A program made the translations under genes and the position numbers. The notes under the pieces were generated by a model that worked only from the letters and a program-made list of their open reading frames with translations, made no database searches and had not been told where the DNA came from. A stretch of DNA of 64,000 nt from Methylovorus glucosotrophus (GTDB lineage Bacteria; Pseudomonadota; Gammaproteobacteria; Burkholderiales; Methylophilaceae): the NCBI RefSeq assembly GCF_009858335.1, contig NZ_VMSE01000001.1, positions 620,001-684,000 of the forward strand, in the 5' to 3' direction. Below are positions 45,372 through 55,107 of the stretch, piece after piece (position 1 is the first letter of the stretch; each line of letters begins with the position of its first letter).

Positions 45372-46232
45372 GTGAAGAAGTTGAGCGCTTTGCTGCGCTG
45401 GTGCCTGCCCCTGCTGTTGCTTGCCTCTCTATGGCAGGCGGGGGCGGCGCAGGCGCTGGAAGCCATTCCACCGCTGACCCAGCGCGTGACCGACCTGACG
45501 TCGACCTTGACGGCCGAGCAGCAGGCCGGGCTGGAAGCGCGCCTGCAGGCATTTGAGCAGCAAAAAGGCAGCCAGATTGCCATCCTGATCGTACCGACGA
45601 CCCAGCCTGAAGATATCGCCCAGTATTCCATCCGCGTGGTGGAAGCCTGGAAACTGGGGCGCGAGAAGCAGGACGATGGCGTGCTGATTTTGCTGGCGAA
45701 GAATGATCGCAAGATGCGCATTGAAGTCGGCTATGGCCTCGAAGGGGCGATTCCCGATGTCACCACCAAACGCATTATCAGCGATGTCATGGCGCCATAC
45801 TTCCGGCAGGGCGATTTTTACGGCGGCTTGAATGCGGCCGTGGAGCGTATCGCTGCGCTAATCGATGGTGAAGCCCTGCCTGCGCCGCCGCAACAAGCGC
45901 GTGGTGGCGAGCATGACTGGGGCGATATGCTGCCGATTCTGCTTTTTGGCGGCCTGATTGCCGGTGCCATGTTGCGCGCCGTGCTGGGCAGCTTTTTTGG
46001 TGGTGTGGCCACCGGTGGCCTGATAGGCGCCGCGGTCTGGATCCTGGGTGGCGGCCTCATCATGGCGCTGGTGCTGGCCTTCATTGCCTTTGTCGTCACG
46101 CTGGCCGGTATTGGCAGTCTGGGTGGATTTGGTGGCTATGGCGGCGGCGGATTTGGCGGCGGTAGCGGTGGTGGCGGTTTTTCTGGTGGAGGCGGCGGCT
46201 TCGGCGGCGGCGGGGCTTCGGGAGACTGGTAA
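45372..46232 (+). CDS. TPM-domain (YgcG) membrane protein
   Basis: A 286-residue protein starting at GTG 45372. It has a signal peptide (cut near QAGAAQA), a TPM domain at 35-160 (QRVTDLTSTLTAEQQAGLEARLQAFEQQKGSQIAILIV, WKLGREKQDDGVLILLAKNDRKMRIEVGYGLEGAIPD), one or two membrane helices at 195-250 and a glycine/serine/phenylalanine-rich tail. It probably sits in the inner membrane with the TPM domain in the periplasm. The Gly-rich end is typical of the family. Confidence 0.92.
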   Translation: MKKLSALLRWCLPLLLLASLWQAGAAQALEAIPPLTQRVTDLTSTLTAEQQAGLEARLQAFEQQKGSQIAILIVPTTQPEDIAQYSIRVVEAWKLGREKQDDGVLILLAKNDRKMRIEVGYGLEGAIPDVTTKRIISDVMAPYFRQGDFYGGLNAAVERIAALIDGEALPAPPQQARGGEHDWGDMLPILLFGGLIAGAMLRAVLGSFFGGVATGGLIGAAVWILGGGLIMALVLAFIAFVVTLAGIGSLGGFGGYGGGGFGGGSGGGGFSGGGGGFGGGGASGDW

Positions 46233-46235
46233 ATC

Positions 46236-46745
46236 ATGCTGAAAAAATCCGGATTTTCACGTTTCATTTCCCACTTGCTGGCAACGCCATGGCAGTTCAA
46301 GCGCCACTTCAGCCAGCAGGCACTTATCAATATTGAGAAGGCCACGGCCGCGAGCGAACGCTCACATAATGGCGAAATTCGTGTGGTGGTGGAGGGTAGT
46401 CTTTCGCCCATGCATATCCTGCAAGGGGTCACGCCGCGTCATCGCGCCATTGAGCTGTTTTCGCAACTGCGGGTCTGGGATACCGCGGCCAATAATGGCG
46501 TGCTGATCTACCTGTTGCTGGCGGATCGCGATGTGGAAATCATCGCTGATCGCGGCATCCACCAGCATGTGGGCGAAGCGGGCTGGGAAGCAATCTGCCG
46601 CGAAATGGAAGCCATGTTTCGCCAGGGGCATTTCGAAACCGGCGTACTGCATGGGATTAGCCGCATAGGCGCCGCCTTGGAGCAGCACTTTCCCCCCACT
46701 TCTGATGATCAAAACGAGTTGCCCGATGCGCCGCTGGTTCTCTGA
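46236..46745 (+). CDS. Second TPM-domain protein
   Basis: A 169-residue TPM-family protein without a signal peptide or membrane helix. It has EKATAASERSHNGEIRVVVEG, RVWDTAANNGVLIYLLLADRDVEIIADRGIHQHVG, and a C-terminal histidine-rich helix. It follows the first TPM gene by 4 bp. Its 3' end overlaps the start of the next gene, in another frame. Confidence 0.9.
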   Translation: MLKKSGFSRFISHLLATPWQFKRHFSQQALINIEKATAASERSHNGEIRVVVEGSLSPMHILQGVTPRHRAIELFSQLRVWDTAANNGVLIYLLLADRDVEIIADRGIHQHVGEAGWEAICREMEAMFRQGHFETGVLHGISRIGAALEQHFPPTSDDQNELPDAPLVL

Positions 46746-47373
46746 TTCTGGCGCCTCAGTTGCCAGATTTGCCAGTGCGCTTGCCGCGTTCTGCCTGCTG
46801 TTATCGTCCCCTGTCTGGGCCGATAGCGCAGCACTGACGCAGGTATTGCAACAGAAACCCACGCTGGAAGGCTTTGACATGTGCTACGGCGGCGGCTGTG
46901 CCGCCATGGCGCGCATTACGCTGAGCGCCGAAGAATGGCAGCGCGTGGTGCAGGTCTTTACCCCCACCCCGGAAAATGCAGCCGCCGAACGTGTGGCCAT
47001 CAGCCACGCGCTGGGGGAAATGGAAAAGATGGTGGGAGCCAAAACCGGTACATCGGTCGACAAGGCGGGGACCTTTGGTGTCTGGGGCAAGCCCGGCCAG
47101 CTGGATTGCAATGACGAGGCAGCCAACAGCACCGCCTACATGAAGCTGATGCTGAAAGAGGGCCTGATCCGTTTTCACGATATTCTGGATACCAAGCGTC
47201 GCGGCTTCTTTCTCAATGGCTGGCCGCATACCACCGCCGTCATACTTGATCGCGCCTCGGGCGAGCGCTTCGCCGTGGATTCCTGGTTTTACGATAACGG
47301 CCAGCCGGCGGTGATTGTTCCGCTGGAGCAATGGAAGTCGGGCTGGAAGCCAGAAAACAGCCCCGCCCGCTGA
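46726..47373 (+). CDS. Exported protein with cysteine-peptidase/transglutaminase-like pattern
   Basis: About 215 residues from ATG 46726 (ATG 46705 is also possible), overlapping the second TPM gene by 20 bp or more in another frame. A signal peptide (cut near PVWADSA) precedes the mature domain. The order GQLDCNDEAANSTAYM, GWPHTTAVILD and FAVDSWF places Cys, His and Asp as in papain- or transglutaminase-like enzymes. This is my reading of spacing, not a confirmed family. It ends the lemA operon, hinting at a periplasmic partner for the TPM proteins. Confidence 0.7.
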   Translation: MRRWFSDSGASVARFASALAAFCLLLSSPVWADSAALTQVLQQKPTLEGFDMCYGGGCAAMARITLSAEEWQRVVQVFTPTPENAAAERVAISHALGEMEKMVGAKTGTSVDKAGTFGVWGKPGQLDCNDEAANSTAYMKLMLKEGLIRFHDILDTKRRGFFLNGWPHTTAVILDRASGERFAVDSWFYDNGQPAVIVPLEQWKSGWKPENSPAR

Positions 47374-47388
47374 GCATCGCGCGCGGGC
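47365..47388 (+). terminator. Weak hairpin after the lemA operon
   Basis: GCCCGC and GCGGGC enclose a 12-base loop that overlaps the stop codon at 47371. T-rich sequence follows. It is a possible terminator before proS. Confidence 0.4.
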
Positions 47389-47544
47389 TTTCAGCGTGTT
47401 TTTCGTTGTATTTGATTTAATCCCGCACGCAATCCGGGCCGTTTTTGCCTCGTGAAACGCCTCTCGGCTGACTTCGCGGGCATTTCTCTATAAAATCCAC
47501 ACCTTAAGTTTTCTTCCATTCCCCATTTTTTTTAAGAGTTACTC

Positions 47545-49269
47545 ATGCGCGCCTCTCAGTTTTTTATTGCCACCCAAAAAGAAGCCCCACAGGAAGCCGA
47601 GCTGCCCAGCCATAGACTGATGCTGCGAGCCGGCCTGATCAAGCGCCTGGGCTCTGGCCTCTATACCTGGATGCCGCTGGGGTTGCGCGTATTGCGCAAG
47701 GTGGAAACCGTGGTGCGTGACGAAATGAATAAGGCCGGTGCGCTGGAACTGCTGATGCCTGCTGTGCAGCCTGCCGAACTGTGGCAGGAAACCGGGCGCT
47801 GGGATGTGTTTGGTCCCCAGATGCTGAAGATTACTGACCGCCACGAGCGTTCCTTCTGTTTCGGCCCTACGCACGAAGAAGTGATCACCGATCTGGCGCG
47901 GCGCGAAATCAAGAGCTACAAGCAATTGCCGCTCAACTTTTACCAGATCCAGACCAAGTTCCGCGATGAAATCCGCCCCCGCTTTGGCGTGATGCGTGCG
48001 CGTGAATTTATCATGAAAGATGCCTATTCCTTCCATACCAGCCTGGAATCGCTGGAGGCAACCTATGCCACCATGTATCAGGCCTATAGCAATGTGTTCA
48101 ATCGTCTGGGCCTGAAATTCCGCGCGGTGCGTGCCGATACTGGCGCCATCGGTGGTGATGGCTCGCATGAGTTTCATGTGCTGGCGGATTCAGGTGAAGA
48201 TGCGCTGGCTTACTGCCCTGCCTCTGACTACGCCGCCAACGTGGAGCTGGCAGAAGCATTGCCACCCAGCGCACCACGGGCCGCCGCGCAGGAAACCCTG
48301 CGTGAAGTGGATACCCCCAAGCAGACCGCCTGCGAAGATGTCGCCGCCTTGCTGGGTATCAGCGTCACCCGCACGGTGAAGGCAATTGCCCTGATGGTGG
48401 CCCATGGTGAAGGCCAATCCCGCTTTGTGCTGGCGTTGCTGCGCGGCGACCATAGCCTGAATGAGATCAAGCTGGCCAAGCAGCCTGGCTTTGCCGATTT
48501 CCGTTTTGCTACTGAAGAAGAAATCCGCGCGCATCTGAGTTGCCCTCCTGGCTTTATCGGCCCGGTAGGCGTGAGCGCCGAAGTGAGCGTTATTGCCGAC
48601 CACACCGTGGCTGCCATGAGTGATTTTGTCTGTGGTGCCAACAAACCCAAGTTCCATCTGGCGGGCGTCAACTTTGGTCGCGATTTGCCTGAGCCTTCGC
48701 TGGTGGCGGATATCCGCAATGTGATCAATGGCGACCCCAGTCCGGATGGTAAGGGTGTGCTGGAACTGTGCCGTGGCATTGAAGTCGGCCATATTTTCCA
48801 GTTGCGTACCAAATATGCTGAAGCCATGAACGCGACCTACCAGGCCGAAAATGGCGAGCTCAAGATCATGGAAATGGGCTGCTACGGTGTTGGTGTATCC
48901 CGCATCGTGGGCGCGGCAATTGAGCAGGGCAACGATGCCCGCGGCATTATTTTCCCCGCCGCCATGGCGCCTTTCAGTGTGGCGATTGCGCCTATCGGCA
49001 TGGATAGAAGCGATGCCGTCAAAGACGCTGCGCTGGCGCTGTATGCAGAACTGCAGCAGGCCGGCATTGATGTGTTGCTGGATGACCGTGGCGAACGGCC
49101 TGGCGTCATGTTTGCTGATCTGGAACTGATCGGTATCCCGCACCGTGTGGTGATTGGTGACCGCGGCCTGAAGGAAGGCCAGGTCGAGTATCAGGCACGT
49201 AGTGACGAACAGGCGCAGTCTGTTGCGCTGAGCGAAATTGTCAGCAAGCTGAAGCAGGCACTGGCCTGA
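47545..49269 (+). CDS. proS: Prolyl-tRNA synthetase
   Basis: A class II synthetase of 574 residues, the bacterial type with an insertion editing domain. The catalytic core begins [46 protein letters not shown]. Motif 2 is [28 protein letters not shown], and motif 3 is [17 protein letters not shown]. The insertion domain (about 225-400) that removes mis-charged alanine is complete, with the conserved K in [11 protein letters not shown]-terminal anticodon-binding domain follows. Confidence 0.97.
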   Translation: MRASQFFIATQKEAPQEAELPSHRLMLRAGLIKRLGSGLYTWMPLGLRVLRKVETVVRDEMNKAGALELLMPAVQPAELWQETGRWDVFGPQMLKITDRHERSFCFGPTHEEVITDLARREIKSYKQLPLNFYQIQTKFRDEIRPRFGVMRAREFIMKDAYSFHTSLESLEATYATMYQAYSNVFNRLGLKFRAVRADTGAIGGDGSHEFHVLADSGEDALAYCPASDYAANVELAEALPPSAPRAAAQETLREVDTPKQTACEDVAALLGISVTRTVKAIALMVAHGEGQSRFVLALLRGDHSLNEIKLAKQPGFADFRFATEEEIRAHLSCPPGFIGPVGVSAEVSVIADHTVAAMSDFVCGANKPKFHLAGVNFGRDLPEPSLVADIRNVINGDPSPDGKGVLELCRGIEVGHIFQLRTKYAEAMNATYQAENGELKIMEMGCYGVGVSRIVGAAIEQGNDARGIIFPAAMAPFSVAIAPIGMDRSDAVKDAALALYAELQQAGIDVLLDDRGERPGVMFADLELIGIPHRVVIGDRGLKEGQVEYQARSDEQAQSVALSEIVSKLKQALA

Positions 49270-49329
49270 GGTTTGGCTTTTATGTGGGCTGCGGGCTAAA
49301 CCTGCAGCGTGTTGCGCCGTAACAGACTG

Positions 49330-49950
49330 ATGATGAGGATGCGCGCATTGAATAAACTCTGTATATCCGGCTGGCTGGCCTGGGCACTCTTAATTGCGTT
49401 GCCTGCCCACGCCGGTGCGCAGAAAGAAGAGCCGCTCTCGAATAGTGTACGGGCGCTGATGCAGAAGTCCGTCAGCGATCTGGCCGCGCCCAGGCTGGTG
49501 TTTGCCAGTGAGGTGGAAGGCCAGCGCTGGATGCAGGACATGTCGGAACGTCTGAAAAAGCGCATGCCGGACCAGACCATGCGCGAGGATTTTTTACGGT
49601 CTGTGCATTACGAGGCATCGCGTGCGGGGCTGGATCCGCAAATGGTGCTGGGCTTGATTCAGGTGGAAAGCGGCTTCAAGAAATATGCGGTGTCGGAAGT
49701 CGGCGCGCGCGGCTTCATGCAGGTCATGCCGTTCTGGGTTCGCAGCATAGGCTCGCCGGAGCATAACCTGTTTCACCTGCGCCTCAATCTGCGCTATGGC
49801 TGTACCATCCTGCGGCATTATCTGGATATCGAAAATGGGGATTTGTACCGGGCGCTTGGCCGCTACAACGGCAGCCTGGGGCAGCCGGAATATCCCAACA
49901 TGGTATTAAGCGCCTGGCGCAACAACTGGAGCTATCGCCCCGGTTACTAG
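49330..49950 (+). CDS. Lytic transglycosylase (SLT domain)
   Basis: A periplasmic peptidoglycan-cleaving enzyme of about 206 residues. Starts at GTG 49309, ATG 49330, 49333 and 49339 are all in frame; ATG 49330 gives a normal signal peptide (LAWALLIALPAHAGA). The SLT domain has the catalytic glutamate in VLGLIQVESGFKKYAVSEVGARGFMQVMPFWV and NLRYGCTILRHYLD, then ALGRYNGSLG. It is 60 bp after proS. Confidence 0.9.
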   Translation: MMRMRALNKLCISGWLAWALLIALPAHAGAQKEEPLSNSVRALMQKSVSDLAAPRLVFASEVEGQRWMQDMSERLKKRMPDQTMREDFLRSVHYEASRAGLDPQMVLGLIQVESGFKKYAVSEVGARGFMQVMPFWVRSIGSPEHNLFHLRLNLRYGCTILRHYLDIENGDLYRALGRYNGSLGQPEYPNMVLSAWRNNWSYRPGY

Positions 49951-49965
49951 CACCAGGCATCTGGA

Positions 49966-50856
49966 TCAGGGGGCGACCTGGTCCGAGACCTTGAAGCCCA
50001 GATACGTCCCGAACTCTCCTTCGCGTTCCGCGTACACAAACACCATGCCATTGCTGTAGCCAACGCCGTTGTAATGGTTTTGCGATAACAGCTTGAGCGT
50101 GGGTGGCAGCGCGCTCTTGCCCACCAGTTTGCCATTCAGATCAAATACCAGCACGGCCTTGTGGTCGACATCCAGCACGGCCAGTTCTTCGCCTGCAATG
50201 CCTGTGTAGGCAATGAAGTGATCGCTGATGTCATCATATCTGGCGCCCGCGGCATCCAGATCCAGCACGATTTCGCTCACTTTTTCGCGTTGCTTGGGGT
50301 CTACGACCCACACCCGGTTACTGCGCTCTTGCTTGGCATAGTAGCGCTGGGTTTTTGCATCGTAGCTTGGCATGGTGGCCGCATCGCCAAACGCCGGGTT
50401 GAAGCTGATAATGTCGCGCGTATTTTCCGTCAGCTCCCCCTTGTCATTGATTTCCAGCGAGTAAATGCCAGTACCCGGGGTAAAGCCTGCATTGCTTGAA
50501 ACATTGTAGGTAATGGTTTCGATGAGCTGGGTGTTGGGATTGAAATAGATGGCGCGGTTATCCAGGCCGGGCAGGGCGGATTGCAGGTATTTGCCGCTGG
50601 CGTCAAACACATGTACCTCCGAGCGCGAGGTGGTGATGTCCATGGAGCCCGGTACCGGGCCCAACCCGCCATCGGCGACAAAATAACGCTGATGCAGTGG
50701 CGAATAGGCAACGCCCATCGGCCGGGTAGTTGGTTTCTTTGCCAGCGGGATGCGTACCCCGATCTGGGCTTCTGGCAGCACCTGGGCGCTAGCAGGCAGA
50801 ACCAGCCAAAGGCTGGCAAACAAGGCGGATATGGCAGTAAAGCGATTTAACGTCAT
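49966..50856 (-). CDS. Exported beta-propeller-like protein of unknown function
   Basis: About 296 residues from ATG 50856 (ATG 50868 is four codons earlier), with a signal peptide (LFASLWLVLPASAQV). The mature part consists of repeated short strands such as GVAYSPLHQRYFVADGG, SEVHVFDASGKYLQS, RVWVVDPKQREKVSEIVLD and AVLVFDLNGKLVGKS, which suggest a WD40/SMP-30-like propeller. No enzyme motif is seen. It lies downstream of queA on the same strand. Confidence 0.72.
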   Translation of the reverse strand: MTLNRFTAISALFASLWLVLPASAQVLPEAQIGVRIPLAKKPTTRPMGVAYSPLHQRYFVADGGLGPVPGSMDITTSRSEVHVFDASGKYLQSALPGLDNRAIYFNPNTQLIETITYNVSSNAGFTPGTGIYSLEINDKGELTENTRDIISFNPAFGDAATMPSYDAKTQRYYAKQERSNRVWVVDPKQREKVSEIVLDLDAAGARYDDISDHFIAYTGIAGEELAVLDVDHKAVLVFDLNGKLVGKSALPPTLKLLSQNHYNGVGYSNGMVFVYAEREGEFGTYLGFKVSDQVAP

Positions 50857-51028
50857 GGCAACTCTCATCTCACTCTCAAATTCACGGCGCATTGTGGTCA
50901 TGGCCTGGGTCATCTGTCGGGATTCAGTCCCGCTCAGGATTGGGAAGAATACCCGATTATGAAGCGCACAGGCAGCAGGAGTTCCGTTGCCCACCCTGGG
51001 CGTGGACAGCTTGTTGCTTTTGCGGCTG

Positions 51029-52084
51029 CTAACCGGGGGTGGGCGCTTGGTCGGTGGATTCCCGACGTTCCAGCAGCATGGCATCGCCGTAGCTGAAAAA
51101 GCGGTAACGGCTGGCAATGGCATGGGCATAGGCCGCGCGAATATGTTCCACCCCGGCAAAGGCCGATACCAGCATCATCAACGTGCTTTTGGGCAGGTGA
51201 AAGTTGGTCAGCAAGCGCTCGACCACCTGAAAGCGGTAACCGGGTGTGATGAAAATGTCGGTTTCGCCACTGCCCGCGACCAGAGCCCCTGAGCGCGCTG
51301 CGCTTTCCAGGGCACGCAGGGCGGTGGTGCCAACGGCAGTAATCTTGTGGCCGGCAGCGCGCGCGGTATTGATCAGATCGACGGTGGCAGGCGGTACGGT
51401 ATAAATCTCGCTGTGCATGCGATGCTCGCTGATGTCATCTACACGCACGGGCTGAAACGTACCCGCGCCTACATGCAGGGTAACGTAGGCGATCTGTATG
51501 CCCGCCGCCTGCAGGCGATCGAGCATGGCCTGATTGAAATGCAGCCCGGCCGTGGGCGCGGCAACTGCCCCCGGGGTTCTGGCATAAACGGTCTGGTAAC
51601 GCTCATCGTCTTCGGCATCGGCCGCATGGGTAATATACGGTGGCAAGGGCAGGGCACCATATTGATCAAGCAGATCCAGCAAGGGGGTGGCATGCTCCAC
51701 TTCAATCAGGAACAGGTCGTCCTGACGCTCGATCACGCGTGCCGGAATGCCATCGCCGATAAAGATGCGGCTGCCAGGCTTGGGCGAGCGCGATGCGCGA
51801 ATATGCGCCAGCGCTCTATGCGTATCCAGCGGCCGCTCAATCAGCAGCTCAATGCTGCCGCCACTTTCCTTGTGGCCTTGCAAGCGGGCTTTGATCACGC
51901 GCGTATCATTGAATATCAGCACATCGCCCGCGTTTAGAAACTGCGGAAGTTCGCGAAACTGATGGTCGGCAATGGCGCCGCTATTGCCATCCAGCCTTAA
52001 AAGGCGGCTGCCATCACGCTCGGCGGCAGGGAATTGGGCGATCAGTTCTTCAGGCAGGAAAAAATCAAAATCTTCGGTTCGCAT
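51029..52084 (-). CDS. queA: tRNA preQ1(34) S-adenosylmethionine ribosyltransferase-isomerase QueA
   Basis: QueA transfers the ribosyl part of SAM to preQ1 in tRNA, making epoxyqueuosine. From ATG 52084 the protein has about 351 residues. It shows [57 protein letters not shown] and [17 protein letters not shown], then [18 protein letters not shown]. Motifs and length are standard. No tgt or queG gene is adjacent; tRNA-Leu lies immediately upstream on the other strand. Confidence 0.96.
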   Translation of the reverse strand: MRTEDFDFFLPEELIAQFPAAERDGSRLLRLDGNSGAIADHQFRELPQFLNAGDVLIFNDTRVIKARLQGHKESGGSIELLIERPLDTHRALAHIRASRSPKPGSRIFIGDGIPARVIERQDDLFLIEVEHATPLLDLLDQYGALPLPPYITHAADAEDDERYQTVYARTPGAVAAPTAGLHFNQAMLDRLQAAGIQIAYVTLHVGAGTFQPVRVDDISEHRMHSEIYTVPPATVDLINTARAAGHKITAVGTTALRALESAARSGALVAGSGETDIFITPGYRFQVVERLLTNFHLPKSTLMMLVSAFAGVEHIRAAYAHAIASRYRFFSYGDAMLLERRESTDQAPTPG

Positions 52085-52119
52085 ATTGCTCAAGCTTTGT
52101 TATAATCGCGTTCCACTCA

Positions 52120-52204
52120 GCCGGGGTGGCGGAATTGGTAGACGCAGCGGACTCAAAATCCGCCGCCGCAAGGTGTGGGGGTTCGAGTCCCCCCCCCGGC
52201 ACCA
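52120..52204 (+). tRNA. tRNA-Leu (anticodon CAA)
   Basis: An 85-base tRNA with encoded CCA. The acceptor stem GCCGGGG pairs with CCCCGGC, the D-arm contains AATTGGTAGAC, the anticodon stem GCGGA/TCCGC encloses CTCAAAA (anticodon CAA), a class II variable arm follows, and the T arm has GGGGGTTCGAGTCCCCC. A TATAAT box at 52100-52105 precedes it. Confidence 0.97.
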
Positions 52205-52381
52205 CAAAAAGTTATTTTACCATAATAAACAATGGCTTAAAAATAACGATCCTGTTGTAAATCTCTCGTTTTATAATGTTCCCCAGTAGTTCCAAGTCGC
52301 TAGCAAGACGCTGAATTTTCGCGTTTTTGGCGTGCCAAATGCTTACTTCATCTTGCCTCCAGGTGACATGCACTCACGTGT
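52205..52381. other. AT-rich gap between tRNA-Leu and alkB
   Basis: No gene, tRNA or clear hairpin is seen in these 177 bases. The stretch is richer in A and T than the flanks. I saw no integrase remnant or tRNA duplication here. Confidence 0.5.
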
Positions 52382-53020
52382 TTAGCCCGCCTTGCGAAAC
52401 GTCAGGTTGATGCGGTCTTCGCCGGTCAGCGGGTGCTGCTGCGGCTTGATAGGCAACACGCCATGAAACCGTAAGCGGTCTTCACCGCCCCACACCAGGA
52501 CATCGCCATGCTGCAGGTTGATACGCGATGTTTTGTCGCTGCGCTGCATGCCTCCCAGTTGAAACACCGCACTTACACCCAGCGATACCGAGACGATGGG
52601 CGCGCTGTAATCCACCTCGTTTTTGTCCTGATGCAAACTCATGCGTGTGCCGGGCGCGTAGCGATTGATCAGGCAGGCATCCGGCAAAAACCCGTCGAAG
52701 CCGCAGAGCGCAGCTGCTTCGGTGGCCAACTGCTGCATGGCGAGTGGCATGGCTGGCCACGGCTGATCTGTCAGTGGATCGATAGGGCTGTAGCGATAGC
52801 CTTTGCGGTCGCTGACCCAGCCCAGCGGACCACAGTTGCTCATCGCCACCGACATGGTAAAGCCGCCAGGCGTCTGCATGTGGCGCAGGGGCGAGCGACG
52901 CAGGATAGCCTGGATATCACGCCACAGAATGTCCTGCCGGGCGAGTGCAAATCCAGCAAGCATAAATGTGGCCGCTGCCAGTGCTTGCGGTGCGTCTGAG
53001 GCAAAAAGATCACGACTCAT
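52382..53020 (-). CDS. alkB: DNA repair dioxygenase AlkB
   Basis: A 212-residue Fe(II)/2-oxoglutarate dioxygenase that removes methyl groups from 1-methyladenine and 3-methylcytosine. The iron site is RMSLHQDKNEVDYSAPIVSVSLG (H-x-D) with the distal histidine in RFHGVLP, and the oxoglutarate-binding arginines are in DRINLTFR. NRYAPGTRMSLHQD and PLGWVSDRKGYRYSPIDP are typical of AlkB itself. Methylation repair suits an organism that handles C1 compounds, but it is common in other bacteria too. Confidence 0.95.
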   Translation of the reverse strand: MSRDLFASDAPQALAAATFMLAGFALARQDILWRDIQAILRRSPLRHMQTPGGFTMSVAMSNCGPLGWVSDRKGYRYSPIDPLTDQPWPAMPLAMQQLATEAAALCGFDGFLPDACLINRYAPGTRMSLHQDKNEVDYSAPIVSVSLGVSAVFQLGGMQRSDKTSRINLQHGDVLVWGGEDRLRFHGVLPIKPQQHPLTGEDRINLTFRKAG

Positions 53021-53114
53021 GAGATATCTGCTGCTTATCCTTTAACGAGTATGGAGTAAGCGGAATGCAGGCGGGCGCGTGCCTATGGAATTCCGCGGAT
53101 ATGCGCTTGAGACG

Positions 53115-53150
53115 TTTTTTGCAGGATGTGGTTGCCGGGTCTGCAAAAAA
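53115..53150. repeat. Perfect 10-bp inverted repeat in the alkB/sulfatase intergenic region
   Basis: TTTTTTGCAG and CTGCAAAAAA flank a 16-base spacer. The order of T and A runs does not make a terminator for the rightward strand. It might bind a protein or be part of an untranslated leader. Confidence 0.45.
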
Positions 53151-53248
53151 TGCCATGGCGATGCACCGGTATTTTAAAATAACATTCATTAAATCATATG
53201 CTTGCTTAAAAACTCACTGTAGGCCTGCTCGTTGCAAGCACATGCAGC

Positions 53249-54946
53249 ATGCCCAGTTTACTTCTCTCTTCTTTTGTCGGGCGCGGCCGCAATGCAGGCT
53301 GGCGTCCTTTTGTTTTTATCCTGCTGCTCAGTTTGCTAAGCGCCGCCCTGCTAATGGCGGACGATCTGCTGTTTCATGCGATGGGTGGCGCGCATTATGC
53401 CGTGTTTGAGCCTGTCTATGGGCTGGTCATCTGGCTGTTGGCGCTGGGGTTCTGGTTGTGTCGCCAGCGATGGCTGGTGGCACTGGTGCTTATGCTGTTC
53501 GTCTTCATGCAAATCATCCAGTTTGCCAACCTGGCGTTTACCGGCGAGCCGCTCAGCGTCAGTGATCTGCAAAACGCCCTGCAAAATCCGGAGGATATCC
53601 ACCAGGCGCTGCAGGCCAGCTGGGCGCCTTATGCCTGGGTGCTGGTGGTAGTGGGGTTGCCGTATGGGGCACTGTTTCTGTTGCATGGCTGGCTGCAACC
53701 GCGTCTGGGGCTTCCGTATTTCAGTCTGGCGTGGTTACTCATATTGCTCATTCTGGCGGCAAAGCCGATACGCGCGAGTTACCGCGATCTGGAAGACTTT
53801 TTGCCCGGCCCCACGCGCAGCGCTTTGCACAACAGCATGAATGTCTTTTCATTTTTTGCCGTCAAGGGCTTGCAAGGTGACACCACAGCGCCCGCCTCCG
53901 ACATGCACGCCATGGTGCCTTATCGCATGACGCGGCAAGCTTCGCCCTCCATGCCACGGCATATCTGGCTGGTGGTGGCCGACTCCTTGCGACCGGACCG
54001 CATGAGCCTCTACGGCGCCAGCCGCCAGACCACGCCGCATCTGCAACGCTGGATGCGCCAGATGAACGGGATACGGCTGAAGGGCATTGCCGCCGGGGTG
54101 AGCACGGCGGTCAGCCTGCCTGCATTAATGAATGTGATACGCGAGCCCGGGCAGGAAGCCTGGATGAAAGACAAGCGGCATAATCTGTTCCGTCTGGCGC
54201 AAGAGCAGGGCTATGAAACCTATTGGCTGTCATCGCAGGAGTCCAAGCTGCTCACCTACCTGGGTCGACCTTTCATCGATCACGTGGTGACCAAAGAAAA
54301 TCGCATGGTCGGCTTTATGCAGCGCCGCGATGCTCTGCTGGCCGATATTATTGAAAAGCAAATGCCCACGGATAAAAGCTTTGCCGTTTTCAATATGCGC
54401 GCCGTGCATTTTCCCTACGAAGAAAACTACCAGCAGGATCGCGCCTTTACACCGCCCTGGCCCACGACCAGTGAAATCAGCCATGAAACCCGCATGCTTA
54501 ACGCCTACGATAACGCCATGCTGCATTGGGATGACGTCATGGATCGTATCCTGCGTGCTTTTTCAAAGCTCGATGGCGAGAAGTATCTGATTATTACCGC
54601 CGACCATGGGCAGCTACTGGGAGAGGAGGGCCGCTGGGGCCATAACCGCCTGCAACCGGAGGTGGTTGAGATCCCGATGATGGTCCTCAGTGGCAATACC
54701 GCGCAACCCGCGGACCTCGTTCAGGATTCATGGGTCAGTCATTACGAGCTTGGCCTGTGGCTGGCTCAACGTCTGGGCGTGCAGATTAATAACCCCAACG
54801 CGGACGTCACCCTGCATTTTAATCACGGCGACCAGTTGCTCGGAGACCGGTTCGTACTCCCCATCCGTGAATGGCCGGATCGGATTGAATACCATGCGCC
54901 CGTGCTGCTGAGTACGCTGAAGCCTCGGCAAGCGGCGGATAGATGA
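53249..54946 (+). CDS. Inner-membrane sulfatase-fold transferase (EptA/YejM-like)
   Basis: A 565-residue protein with five N-terminal membrane helices (to about residue 170) and a periplasmic alkaline-phosphatase-fold domain. Metal and nucleophile motifs are VVADSLRPDRMSLYG, GVSTAVSLPALMN (threonine nucleophile) and ITADHGQLLGEEGRWGHN. Enzymes of this type move phosphoethanolamine or glycerol phosphate to lipid A or glycans, while YejM-type members regulate lipopolysaccharide. The acceptor is not clear. It is the last native-looking gene before the integrated element. Confidence 0.85.
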   Translation: MPSLLLSSFVGRGRNAGWRPFVFILLLSLLSAALLMADDLLFHAMGGAHYAVFEPVYGLVIWLLALGFWLCRQRWLVALVLMLFVFMQIIQFANLAFTGEPLSVSDLQNALQNPEDIHQALQASWAPYAWVLVVVGLPYGALFLLHGWLQPRLGLPYFSLAWLLILLILAAKPIRASYRDLEDFLPGPTRSALHNSMNVFSFFAVKGLQGDTTAPASDMHAMVPYRMTRQASPSMPRHIWLVVADSLRPDRMSLYGASRQTTPHLQRWMRQMNGIRLKGIAAGVSTAVSLPALMNVIREPGQEAWMKDKRHNLFRLAQEQGYETYWLSSQESKLLTYLGRPFIDHVVTKENRMVGFMQRRDALLADIIEKQMPTDKSFAVFNMRAVHFPYEENYQQDRAFTPPWPTTSEISHETRMLNAYDNAMLHWDDVMDRILRAFSKLDGEKYLIITADHGQLLGEEGRWGHNRLQPEVVEIPMMVLSGNTAQPADLVQDSWVSHYELGLWLAQRLGVQINNPNADVTLHFNHGDQLLGDRFVLPIREWPDRIEYHAPVLLSTLKPRQAADR

Positions 54947-54977
54947 CGTTTGAAAAGAAATTCTGGAGCGTAAAATC

Positions 54978-55027
54978 TGGCGCGCCCGACAGGAGTCGAA
55001 CCTGTGACCTTTGGCTTCGGAAACCAA
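54978..55027 (-). other. Attachment site: 3' fragment of tRNA-Arg (CCG)
   Basis: On the minus strand these 50 bases read as the anticodon arm (TTGGT-TTCCGAA-GCCAA, anticodon CCG), variable loop, T arm (ACAGG-TTCGACT-CCTGT), acceptor 3' strand CGGGCGC and CCA. The D arm and the 5' acceptor strand are missing: sequence beyond 55027 becomes A-rich and unrelated. A 3' tRNA fragment next to a tyrosine integrase is the usual mark of an integrated element. The intact tRNA copy should lie at the far end, beyond the window. Confidence 0.85.
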
Positions 55028-55107
55028 AAAAATAATGTGTTAACTATTTGAAATAAAATATTATAAGTTTCATAATTGTGGTGTTACTGCGATATCACCA
55101 CAACCAC

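Noticed and set aside
50857..51159. N-terminal extension of the propeller-like protein reaching into queA
   Set aside because: It is inside queA coding DNA, is unlike a signal peptide, and a good signal peptide begins at 50856.
52120..52204. tRNA-Leu considered as the attachment site of the integrated element
   Set aside because: The gene is intact, and the partial tRNA next to the integrase is tRNA-Arg(CCG), not tRNA-Leu.
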